Source of the DNA: Marinicauda pacifica
Lineage (GTDB): Bacteria > Pseudomonadota > Alphaproteobacteria > Caulobacterales > Maricaulaceae
NCBI RefSeq assembly: GCF_004793635.1
Contig: NZ_SRXV01000002.1
Location: 124,001-188,000, forward strand
DNA: 64,000 bases
Reading direction: 5' to 3'
Numbering within the stretch: the stretch's first letter is position 1; every line of letters starts with the position of its first letter. The translations under genes and the position numbers were made by a program. Below, piece by piece: positions 45,387 to 52,903 of this stretch. The notes below the pieces were generated by a model that saw only the letters and a program-made list of their open reading frames with translations, was not told where the DNA came from and ran no database searches.

Positions 45387-46358
45387 ATGACGACCCTGTT
45401 CACACTCGCTCCCGCCGCCTCGCCCGTGGCTTCGTCCACGGGATCGATTCGCGCGGTCATGCTGGGTTGCGGCACGGTCGGCTCCGGGGTGCTGCTTCGT
45501 CTCCCGCGGGCGATCCGTCTGGAAGCCCTCCTGGTCAAGGACCGGACGCGCGCGAGGCCGACGCGGGCGCCGGTCTTCACCGATATCGACGACATCCTCT
45601 CGCTCAGGCCCGAACTCGTGATCGAGGCCCTCCCCGGCGGAGAGGAGGCCGAACGCGCGCTCGAACGCGCCGTGGCGGCCGGATGCCATATCGTCAGCGC
45701 CAACAAGGATGTCTGCGCACGCCGGCCCGATCTTGAAGCCCGCACCCGGCAGGCCGGACGGACTTTCGCCTACGCCGCCGCAGTAGGCGGCGGGGTGCCG
45801 GTGCTCGAAGCGATCGCGCAGCTGAAGGCCCAGGGCCGGCAACTGATCCGGGCCCGTGCAGTCGTGAACGGCACCTCCAACTTCGTTCTGGACCGGCTCG
45901 CCGCCGGGCAATCGCTTGAAACGGCCGTGACCGCCGCACAGGAGGCCGGCTTTGCTGAGGCCGACCCCGGCGCAGATCTCGACGGTCATGATGCCGCGTG
46001 CAAGCTCGCCCTGATGGCGCGCACGGCTTGGGGCGTCGATCTCGATCCCCGCGCCATCCCCGCTCAGTCGCTGCGCGACCTCGATCCGGTCGCACCGGCC
46101 CGCGCGGTGGAGAATGGCTGCCGCATCCGCCAGGTCGCCAGCCTGCGCCGCGAAGGCGGTACGGTCACGGCGGAGGTCAGGCTCGAAACGCTCAGCCTGG
46201 ACGACCCGTTGTCGCGCACGAAAGACGAGGCCAATTGCGTCGTGCTTCATGCCGAGACCGGCCTGCCGGTTGTCCTTTCCGGCAAGGGCGCGGGCAAAGG
46301 TCCGACGGCAGCCAGCATGCTGGGCGACATCGCCCGCCTGCTCGCGGAGACGTGTTGA
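45387..46358 (+). CDS. hom: homoserine dehydrogenase (short form without ACT domain)
   Basis: Reduces aspartate semialdehyde to homoserine, the branch point to methionine and threonine; 323 residues. The NAD(P) motif is VMLGCGTVGSGVL. The dehydrogenase core has ANKDVCA, AAAVGGGVPVLEAIAQL, VVNGTSNFVLDRL, FAEADPGADLDGHDAACKLALMA (catalytic Lys/Asp region) and GKGAGKGPTAASMLGDI. The C-terminal ACT domain of longer enzymes is absent, so there may be no threonine feedback. Control would instead come through the SAM-II riboswitch in its leader. The stop touches the metX start (TGATG). Confidence 0.93.
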   Translation: MTTLFTLAPAASPVASSTGSIRAVMLGCGTVGSGVLLRLPRAIRLEALLVKDRTRARPTRAPVFTDIDDILSLRPELVIEALPGGEEAERALERAVAAGCHIVSANKDVCARRPDLEARTRQAGRTFAYAAAVGGGVPVLEAIAQLKAQGRQLIRARAVVNGTSNFVLDRLAAGQSLETAVTAAQEAGFAEADPGADLDGHDAACKLALMARTAWGVDLDPRAIPAQSLRDLDPVAPARAVENGCRIRQVASLRREGGTVTAEVRLETLSLDDPLSRTKDEANCVVLHAETGLPVVLSGKGAGKGPTAASMLGDIARLLAETC

Positions 46359-47308
46359 TGGCGTCAGCAGCCTCCCGAGCCGGCAGCCCGGACGAAGACT
46401 GCGGTCCGGCCTGTAGCGAACATGTCGTCAGCCTGGAATTGTCCGGCGGACAGTTCGTCCAGGCGACCGGGCGGTTGACCGGGCCAGCGGGTGCGCCGGC
46501 CATCGCCGTGCTCGGCGGTGTCAGCGCAACGCGTTGCCTCGTGACGCAGAACGGACAGGCCGGCTGGTGGCCGGGCGTGGCAGGCGAGGGCCATGCCCTG
46601 GATCCGCGCCGCTTCCAGCTCCTCTCGGTCGATTTTCTCGCCGAGAACGTTGCCCCCTTCCCGACCGTCCACGATCAGGCCGAGGCCGTGCTGGCCCTGG
46701 CCGACGCGGCGGGGCTCGCACGCTTCGCGGTTGTCGGGGCGAGCTATGGCGGGGTGGTGGCCCTGGCCATGGCCCAGCGCGCGCCGGAGCGTATCGCGAG
46801 CCTGGCGCTGCTCGCGGCAGCCGGGCGTGTTCACCCGATGGCGCAAGCCTGGCGCTCCATCCAGCGCGACATGGTCAGCTTTGCGCTGGCGCGAAACGAT
46901 GGCGCTGGCGGGCTAGAGCTGGCCCGCCGGCTCGCAATGACGACCTACCGCACCCACGAGGAGTTTGAGTCGCGCTTCGTCGAGCCTGCCCCCGGGTCGC
47001 GCGATGCCGCCGGGGTGGCCGCGTATCTGAAGGTTCGCGGCGCGCAATATGCCGCCTCGACGGCGCCGGAACGCTTCCTCGCACTGTCGAAGTCGATGGA
47101 CAGTGTCGAGATCGATTTTGCGAGGATCGACTGCCCGTGCGCTCTGCTCGGCTTCGAGAGCGACCGCCTCGTCCCGCCGGGCGACATCATCTGGACCGCG
47201 GCCCAGATTCGCGGCGCCCGCCATGAAATCGCGCCCAGCCTCTTCGGCCATGACGGCTTCCTGAAAGAGTGCGCGCGCGTAAACGCCTTTCTGGAGAGTG
47301 TTCTGTGA
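46358..47308 (+). CDS. metX: MetX-like homoserine O-acyltransferase
   Basis: Activates homoserine by acyl transfer (acetyl or succinyl) for methionine synthesis; 316 residues, shorter than the usual 350-380. The alpha/beta-hydrolase fold has AIAVLGGVSATR near the oxyanion site, the nucleophile S129 in VVGASYGGVVALAMA, Asp in GFESDRLVPP and His in LFGHDGFLKE. The central segment WRSIQRDMVSFAL resembles MetX lid sequences. It overlaps hom by one base and metB by 4 bases, so function follows from motifs and operon. Whether acetyl-CoA or succinyl-CoA is used cannot be told. Confidence 0.85.
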   Translation: MASAASRAGSPDEDCGPACSEHVVSLELSGGQFVQATGRLTGPAGAPAIAVLGGVSATRCLVTQNGQAGWWPGVAGEGHALDPRRFQLLSVDFLAENVAPFPTVHDQAEAVLALADAAGLARFAVVGASYGGVVALAMAQRAPERIASLALLAAAGRVHPMAQAWRSIQRDMVSFALARNDGAGGLELARRLAMTTYRTHEEFESRFVEPAPGSRDAAGVAAYLKVRGAQYAASTAPERFLALSKSMDSVEIDFARIDCPCALLGFESDRLVPPGDIIWTAAQIRGARHEIAPSLFGHDGFLKECARVNAFLESVL

Positions 47309-48453
47309 CCCACCGTTTTGCGACCCGGGCCGTGCGCGCCGGACTCAATGCCGATCCCGGCCACAACGCGGTCGTGGCCCCGATCAGCGTGTCGGCCTGC
47401 TACCGCCGCCAGGATCCCGGTCAGCCGGGCGCGTTCGACTATGCCCGTACCCAGCAGCCCTCCCGCGCGCTTCTGGAATCGGCACTGGCCGAACTTGAAG
47501 GGGCCGCCGGCGCGACCGTCACCGCGTCGGGCATGGCCGCGATCGACCTCATCCTGAACGACCTGCCGCCGCACGCGCGCGTCGTGTGCGCGCATGATTG
47601 CTATGGCGGCACGCGCCGCCTGTTCGATGCGCGCGCGGCGCAGCAGCGCATTGCGCTGACCTATGCCGACACGACCGACCCGGACACATTGCAGGCTGCG
47701 CTGCGCGAGGGTGCCGATCTGCTCTTCGTGGAAACACCCTCCAACCCGCGCCTGCGCCTCACCGATATCGAACAGGCCGCCCGGCTCGGTCACGATGCCG
47801 GGGCGATTGTGGCCGTGGACAATACCGTTCTCACCCCGGCCCTCCAGCGCCCGCTTTCGCTGGGCGCGGACATCAGCGTCTCATCGGTCACCAAGATGCT
47901 GAACGGTCATTCGGACATGGTCGGCGGTGTGGTCGCTTGCTCGGACGCCGACCGGCACACGCGCCTGGCGTGGTGGGCCAATGCGGCCGGGCTGGGCGCC
48001 AGCGCCTTTGACAGCTTTCTGGCGACCCGCGGCCTGCGCACTCTGCCGCTGCGTGCGCGCGCGCAATGCGAGACGGCGCTCGAACTCGCTTCCCGGCTGG
48101 CCGCCCACCCCACAATTGTGCGTATCGACTATCCTTTCCTGAAAGGCCATCCCGGGCGCGGCATCGCGGCCGCCCAGCAATCGGGGGGCGGTCCCCTGCT
48201 CAGCCTGGAAGTGTCGGGCGGAACGGCGCAAGCCATCGAGCTCGTCAAATCGCTCCAGCTCTTCACCCTTGCCCAGTCGCTCGGCGGGGTCGAAAGCCTG
48301 GTGTGCATTCCGGCGACGATGACCCATGCGGCCATGAGCGCCGAAGCGCGAGCCGAGGCCGGTATTGCAGACGGTCTGGTCCGCCTCTCGGTCGGGATCG
48401 AGGATGTGGAGGACCTCTGGGAGGACTTGCAGGCAGGTCTTGAGATCCGGTAG
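47305..48453 (+). CDS. metB: cystathionine gamma-synthase family PLP enzyme
   Basis: Replaces the acyl group of O-acylhomoserine with cysteine or a sulfur donor; 382 residues. The Cys/Met-metabolism PLP signature is present: TVTASGMAAIDLIL, DCYGGTRRLFD, VETPSNPRLRLTDI, VDNTVLTPALQRPLSLGADI and SVTKMLNGHSDMVGG with PLP lysine K197. The GTG start at 47305 overlaps the metX stop (GTGA), so the shorter start is used. A direct sulfhydrylase (MetZ/MetY type) is a possible alternative activity. It is the last gene of the SAM-controlled operon. Confidence 0.9.
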   Translation: MTHRFATRAVRAGLNADPGHNAVVAPISVSACYRRQDPGQPGAFDYARTQQPSRALLESALAELEGAAGATVTASGMAAIDLILNDLPPHARVVCAHDCYGGTRRLFDARAAQQRIALTYADTTDPDTLQAALREGADLLFVETPSNPRLRLTDIEQAARLGHDAGAIVAVDNTVLTPALQRPLSLGADISVSSVTKMLNGHSDMVGGVVACSDADRHTRLAWWANAAGLGASAFDSFLATRGLRTLPLRARAQCETALELASRLAAHPTIVRIDYPFLKGHPGRGIAAAQQSGGGPLLSLEVSGGTAQAIELVKSLQLFTLAQSLGGVESLVCIPATMTHAAMSAEARAEAGIADGLVRLSVGIEDVEDLWEDLQAGLEIR

Positions 48454-48459
48454 CCGGAC

Positions 48460-49473
48460 CTAGAACGCGTAGGAAAGCGAGATTGCGCCGAAACTGTCGG
48501 AAGCCTGCTGGCCCACGAATTGTTCGGAGCGCACGACATAGGTCAGCGAAAGCCGGTAGCGGGCGACGCGCAACACGCCGCCGGCCTGGAAGTCGCCGGT
48601 CAGATAGCGCTTCTCGACCGACCGCGAATCCGAAAACGTATTGCCGTCCAGGAACACGTCCTTGCCGACCAGAAAGCCGCCGAACCCGGCAAAGATGTAC
48701 CCGCCAATCCCGGAGCTCGGCACGAAGAGGCTCGACGGCGCCAGCGCGGGCCGGATGCGCGGCGGCGCGAAATCAGACGAGAGATCGGTGCCGATGCGCA
48801 GGGTCGCCCCGGCAGAGGCGCTGGTGCGCAGCGTACCCAGCGTCGCCCCGGCATGACCGATAAGGTCGGTTTGCAGGCCCAGAATGCGGGGCCCCTGGAA
48901 TCTCTGAAGACGCTGGCCGGAAACGGCAAAAACAAGCTCATTGCCGAGCTGAGTATCCCAGCCCGCCGGCTCTTCGCCGTCGATCAGCCGGTGCCAGTTG
49001 GCTTGCACGAACTCGCCGCCGGCCGCCGGCCCGACCAGTCCGATCTCCACCGTCAGCGTGCGTTCGGTCGTCAGCGAGCGCGCACTGGCAAAGCCGGAAA
49101 GGCCGAGATAACCCGCATACGGGTGGCTGTCCTCGGGCGGAACGGCGAGTGAGATGTCGTCGGGGGTATAGATGGCGTGGCTGAGCGTGAACCCCTCGCG
49201 CAGGTCGGTGCTTTCCAGATCGATCAGCGGATGGAATTTGGCCAGCTCTCGCAGCCAGGGATGGACCCGGTCGGCCGCCGAGACGACCTCGAGGCGCAAG
49301 CCGTTGGTATAGTTGTCGTCGCTACGTACGAAATAATCGTTTTCCACGACCAGGGACACCACACTGCCCTCAGGCACGCCTCTGCGCTGCTCTCCCTCGC
49401 CCTCTTCTGCGAGGGCAGCGGGGACAGCGCAAAAGGCCAGGACCGCCAGCGCGGCCCGGACGGGAAATCTCAT
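48460..49473 (-). CDS. lipid A 3-O-deacylase LpxR-family outer-membrane protein
   Basis: A 337-residue outer-membrane beta-barrel of the LpxR (DUF2219) family, which removes the 3'-acyloxyacyl group from lipid A. The signal peptide ends at about residue 22. The active-site motif ENDYFVRSDDNYTNGLRLEV (residues about 43-62) contains the Asn-Asp pair and Thr-Asn-Gly. DSHPYAGYLGLSGFA carries the His/Tyr-Ala-Gly block. The C-terminal strand ends SFGAISLSYAF with a final Phe. It is the second of two adjacent barrel genes on this strand (21 bases apart) and converges on metB. Confidence 0.9.
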   Translation of the reverse strand: MRFPVRAALAVLAFCAVPAALAEEGEGEQRRGVPEGSVVSLVVENDYFVRSDDNYTNGLRLEVVSAADRVHPWLRELAKFHPLIDLESTDLREGFTLSHAIYTPDDISLAVPPEDSHPYAGYLGLSGFASARSLTTERTLTVEIGLVGPAAGGEFVQANWHRLIDGEEPAGWDTQLGNELVFAVSGQRLQRFQGPRILGLQTDLIGHAGATLGTLRTSASAGATLRIGTDLSSDFAPPRIRPALAPSSLFVPSSGIGGYIFAGFGGFLVGKDVFLDGNTFSDSRSVEKRYLTGDFQAGGVLRVARYRLSLTYVVRSEQFVGQQASDSFGAISLSYAF

Positions 49474-49494
49474 GATGATGGTCTTCCGTGGCAG

Positions 49495-50382
49495 TTAGTG
49501 CTGCAGGCTCAGTGAAAACGCGGCAAAGCCCTCGGAAGTCTCCCACGAATGGGTAGGAATGGAATAGGTAGTTTCGCGATGAACATAGGCCACCGACAGG
49601 TCGGCGCCATAGAACCGCATCGCGACACCGGCCTGAGCATCGCCGACCATCGCGGTCTCGCCATAGGCGAACGAGTTGGACAGGCCTTCACCCGGGTCGA
49701 ACATCACGGTCTCGCGGTCGGCACCGGCGAAGAGCCACCAGGCCGGACGCCCTTCCAGCTCTTCCTTTACGTACTGACCCACGCGCAGGGTCGCCCCGGC
49801 CTCGTAGGAGGGACCGAACTGGCCCAGGCTGACCCCTGCGCGCGGGGCGATGCCGACATCCAGGCTGTTGTCGCGGCCGACCGCGTCGAAGCGCGTCTCA
49901 TAGCTCAGGCCCATTGAACGGGCCCGGTCGGCTCCGATACCCGCCACCCGCATGCCGCCAGCCTCGACATAGTCGGGCGAGACGTTCGAAAACAGGTTGG
50001 ACGGATCGTTGGCTTCGGAAATCGAGACAATGACGCGCGAATTTCCGGAACTCTCCAGCGTAGCCTCGCGGCCGGAAAAGCCGGACACGCCGCGGCGACC
50101 GAAAAGCGGGGAGCGCGCATCCAGTGCATCCGCCGCGAAGCGGGTCACGTTCGGCCGGGTCGATCGGGCGTTGATGTAGGTGGCGGCCGGGGCGGAGGAG
50201 AGACTGGTCTCGTTCGCGGCGCGCACGCCGGATTGCGCCTCGATGCGGGAAACCAGCGGACCCATGATCATCGCGCGGGTCTCTTGCGAGGGCCCGGGCA
50301 GAGCCGACTGCGCGCTCGCCGTTGCACTCGTGGCAAGGATCGCTGCAGCGGCGGCAATGATATGTCCGGATTCGATCCGCAC
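49495..50382 (-). CDS. secreted outer-membrane protein, distantly LpxR-like
   Basis: A 295-residue exported protein (signal ending ATSATASAQ). A Ser/Arg/Asn-rich linker follows (about 50-110). Strand-like sequence starts at ANDPSNLFSNVSPDYVEAGGMRV, whose spacing recalls the LpxR active-site strand but lacks the Glu-Asn-Asp and Thr-Asn-Gly residues. The C-terminus LSVAYVHRETTYSIPTHSWETSEGFAAFSLSLQH parallels the last strands of the neighbouring LpxR protein. It is probably an outer-membrane barrel, perhaps a paralogue that has lost the deacylase site. A possible EcfG-like GGAAC-N17-AGTT lies at 50425-50450 on the minus strand. Confidence 0.72.
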   Translation of the reverse strand: MRIESGHIIAAAAAILATSATASAQSALPGPSQETRAMIMGPLVSRIEAQSGVRAANETSLSSAPAATYINARSTRPNVTRFAADALDARSPLFGRRGVSGFSGREATLESSGNSRVIVSISEANDPSNLFSNVSPDYVEAGGMRVAGIGADRARSMGLSYETRFDAVGRDNSLDVGIAPRAGVSLGQFGPSYEAGATLRVGQYVKEELEGRPAWWLFAGADRETVMFDPGEGLSNSFAYGETAMVGDAQAGVAMRFYGADLSVAYVHRETTYSIPTHSWETSEGFAAFSLSLQH

Positions 50383-50587
50383 GGTGTTTCAAGTCCCCGT
50401 AAAAGCTTGCATCAGTGCTTTATGAACTCGCAGATACACTACCATGTTCCCGCTCTTTCACACTGAGTATGATGCGGGGCTTGGTTACCGAACTACAAAC
50501 GAATGACGCAGCTCCCCCGAAGTTTCGCATGCCTGCGTTGATGGAAGGCCACACTCGGTGCGCTGGCGCGTGAACGCCTGACGCACA

Positions 50588-50618
50588 AGAAAACACCCCG
50601 CGCCGAAGCGCGGGGTGT
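50588..50618 (-). terminator. intrinsic terminator after nrdA
   Basis: An 11-bp stem, ACACCCCGCGC and GCGCGGGGTGT with a 4-base loop, then TTTTCTTG on the minus strand, 27 bases past the nrdA stop. Confidence 0.9.
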
Positions 50619-50644
50619 GGATCTTTCAGACACCTGGCCGAGTC

Positions 50645-52519
50645 TCACTGACAGGAGAGGCATTCGGCGTAATCGGTGGGCGCCGCCTCGCTCATCGCCT
50701 TCTCCATCCCGGTCTTTTCCGCAGCCCCGGCGAACGCGGTGCGCTGGATGGATTTCGACCGGCAATAGTACAGCGATTTCACACCCTTCTCCCATGCGGT
50801 CCAATGCAGCATGTGCAGGTCCCATTTATTCACATCGCCCGGCAGGAAGACGTTCAGCGACTGTGACTGGCAGATATAGGGCGTGCGGTCGGCGGCATGC
50901 TCGATCACCCAGCGCTGATCGAGTTCGAACGCGGTCTTGAACACGTCCTTCTCGTCCTGGGGCAGGCAGTCGAGATGCTGGACCGAGCCCTCGTGCTCCA
51001 GGATGGAGGACCAAACACCGGCGGTGTTCTTGCCCTTTTCTTCCAGCAGTTTCTCCAGGAAGGGGTTCTTCACGGTGAAGGAGCCCGACAGCGTCTTGTG
51101 GGTGTAGACATTGGCCGGGATCGGCTCGATGCCCGCGCTGGTGCCTCCGCAAATGATGGAGATCGACGCCGTCGGCGCGATCGCCAGCTTGTGGGAGAAG
51201 CGCGCCTTGACGCCGCTTTCTTCCGCGTCCGGGCAGGCGCCGCGCTCCTCGGCCAGCTTCACCGAAGCGAGGTCGGCATTCTGACGCAGATGCTTGAAGA
51301 TTTTCCGGTTCCACGAGCTCGCCATCGCGCTCTCGAACGGCACGTTCATTGCCTGCAGGAAGGAGTGGAAGCCCATCAGCCCGAGGCCGACGGAGCGTTC
51401 GCGCATCGCAGAGTAAACAGCCCGGTCCATCTCGGCCGGGGCCCGGTCGATGAAGTCCTGCAGCACATTGTCCAGGAAGCGGAACAGATCCTCGATGAAT
51501 TGCGGATCGTCCTTCCATTCCAGGTATTTCTCGGCATTGACCGAGGACAGGCAGCACACGGCGGTGCGGTCCTTGCCGTTATGGTCGACGCCGGTCGGCA
51601 GCATGATTTCCGAGCACAGATTGGACTGGCGCACGCTCAGGCCCAGCTTGCGCTGGTGGGCGGGCAGCTCCCGGTTCACCGTGTCGGAGAAGATGATGTA
51701 GGGCTCGCCGGTCTGCAGGCGCAGCTCCAGGATTTTCTGCCACAGCTTGCGCGCAGAGATCGTCTTGATGACCTCCTGCGTCTTCGGGCTCTTCAGCTCG
51801 AAATCCTCGTCCTCGCGCACCGCATGCATGAAATCGTCGGTGATGTTGATGCCGTGGTGCAGGTTCAGGCTCTTGCGGTTGAAATCGCCCGACGGCTTGC
51901 GGATTTCGAGGAATTCCTCGATTTCCGGGTGGTGCACGTCCAGATACACCGCGGCCGATCCGCGGCGCAGCGACCCCTGGGAAATCGCAAGGGTCAGCGA
52001 ATCCATCACACGGATGAAGGGGATGATCCCGCTGGTCTGACCGTTCTGGCCGACCTTCTCCCCGATCGAGCGGATCGAGCCCCAATAGGTGCCGATTCCG
52101 CCCCCGTTCGAGGCGAGCCACACATTCTCCGTCCAGGTGGTGACGATATCGTCGAGCGAATCGTGGACCGAGTTGAGGAAGCAGGAGATCGGCAGGCCCC
52201 GCTCTGCGCCGCCATTGGACAGGACCGGCGTGGCCGGCATGAACCACAGGCGCGACATGTAGTCGTAGAGGCGCTGGGCATGGTCGGAGTCGTCGGCATA
52301 GGCGACCGAGACGCGCGCGAACATGTCCTGGTAGGACTCACCGGGCAGCAGATAGCGGTCGACCAGCGTTTTTTTGCCGAAATCGGTCAGCAGCGCATCG
52401 CGCGACCGGTCGATCTTCACCGCCTTGACGAGCGAGAGTTCGACCGATTTCGGCTTGCCGCGGCGGAACTCGCGCGAGGATTTTACGGCGGCGGTGCTCG
52501 CACTGTCGAACGCGGTCAT
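50645..52519 (-). CDS. nrdA: class I ribonucleoside-diphosphate reductase, alpha subunit (no ATP-cone)
   Basis: Catalytic subunit of ribonucleotide reductase, 624 residues. Recognisable parts are MPATPVLSNGGAERGLPISCFLNSV (active-site Cys), SNGGGIGTYWGSIRS, NLCSEIMLP with the active-site Asn/Cys/Glu, and the Cys pair in the C-terminal tail (ECLSCQ) used for re-reduction. It is about 140 residues shorter than E. coli NrdA. The N-terminal ATP-cone is missing, as only about 50 residues precede the core. The overall-activity site is therefore absent from both subunits. It is expressed alone, with a terminator just downstream. Confidence 0.95.
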   Translation of the reverse strand: MTAFDSASTAAVKSSREFRRGKPKSVELSLVKAVKIDRSRDALLTDFGKKTLVDRYLLPGESYQDMFARVSVAYADDSDHAQRLYDYMSRLWFMPATPVLSNGGAERGLPISCFLNSVHDSLDDIVTTWTENVWLASNGGGIGTYWGSIRSIGEKVGQNGQTSGIIPFIRVMDSLTLAISQGSLRRGSAAVYLDVHHPEIEEFLEIRKPSGDFNRKSLNLHHGINITDDFMHAVREDEDFELKSPKTQEVIKTISARKLWQKILELRLQTGEPYIIFSDTVNRELPAHQRKLGLSVRQSNLCSEIMLPTGVDHNGKDRTAVCCLSSVNAEKYLEWKDDPQFIEDLFRFLDNVLQDFIDRAPAEMDRAVYSAMRERSVGLGLMGFHSFLQAMNVPFESAMASSWNRKIFKHLRQNADLASVKLAEERGACPDAEESGVKARFSHKLAIAPTASISIICGGTSAGIEPIPANVYTHKTLSGSFTVKNPFLEKLLEEKGKNTAGVWSSILEHEGSVQHLDCLPQDEKDVFKTAFELDQRWVIEHAADRTPYICQSQSLNVFLPGDVNKWDLHMLHWTAWEKGVKSLYYCRSKSIQRTAFAGAAEKTGMEKAMSEAAPTDYAECLSCQ

Positions 52520-52634
52520 GATCGTCGGCTCCCTTGGCGCCAGCGCACACCGGTTGCCTGCCCGAGGGCAGTCCCCAAAAACCGTGTGCCGGCTGGAAAA
52601 ACTCTAGAACTGGTTACGGCTTCATCCGAAACCG

Positions 52635-52669
52635 CTACATATAGTGATCGCGCTGCCAAACATCGTCAA
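52635..52669 (-). promoter_or_regulatory. nrdA promoter with overlapping NrdR-box-like site
   Basis: On the minus strand TTGACG (52664-52669) and CACTAT (52641-52646) are separated by 17 bases. The palindromic CTATATGTAG (52635-52644), a one-base variant of the NrdR core CWATATATWG, covers the -10 region. Repressor binding there would block polymerase. A clear second box was not found. Confidence 0.62.
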
Positions 52670-52810
52670 CGGGTCGAAGGCGGTTCGAGGCGACTTTTTA
52701 GTTAACAAAAGGTACCAGAATTCTCTCCGCGCCCGGACTCATTAAGGGATCGGGCGATGCGATTGGCTGGGGAAAAATGTGGAAGACGGGACGCAACTGC
52801 ACCCCGGCAC

Positions 52811-52840
52811 GAAAACGCCCCCGGAAGCGAATCCGGGAGC
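52811..52840 (-). terminator. intrinsic terminator after putA
   Basis: Stem GCTCCCGGA / TCCGGGGGC (minus strand, one G-T pair, 6-base loop) followed by GTTTTCG, about 65 bases past the putA stop. Confidence 0.7.
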
Positions 52841-52903
52841 GCTCGTGTCAAGCGATTCTGGCTGCGCCGGGCCGGGGTATTTTCTGCCCCGGGCCTGCTC
52901 CGT

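Larger units (their letters stand above)
52520..52903. other. interval between nrdA start and putA stop
   Basis: 384 bases. The right part of the nrdA leader (52635-52669) holds the promoter and NrdR-like box. The left end holds the putA terminator (52811-52840) and a GGGCC-rich stem near 52868-52897 without a T-run. In between, 52690-52800 is AT-mixed, unremarkable sequence with one TTAAC half-site. No ORF or RNA is supported. Confidence 0.6.
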
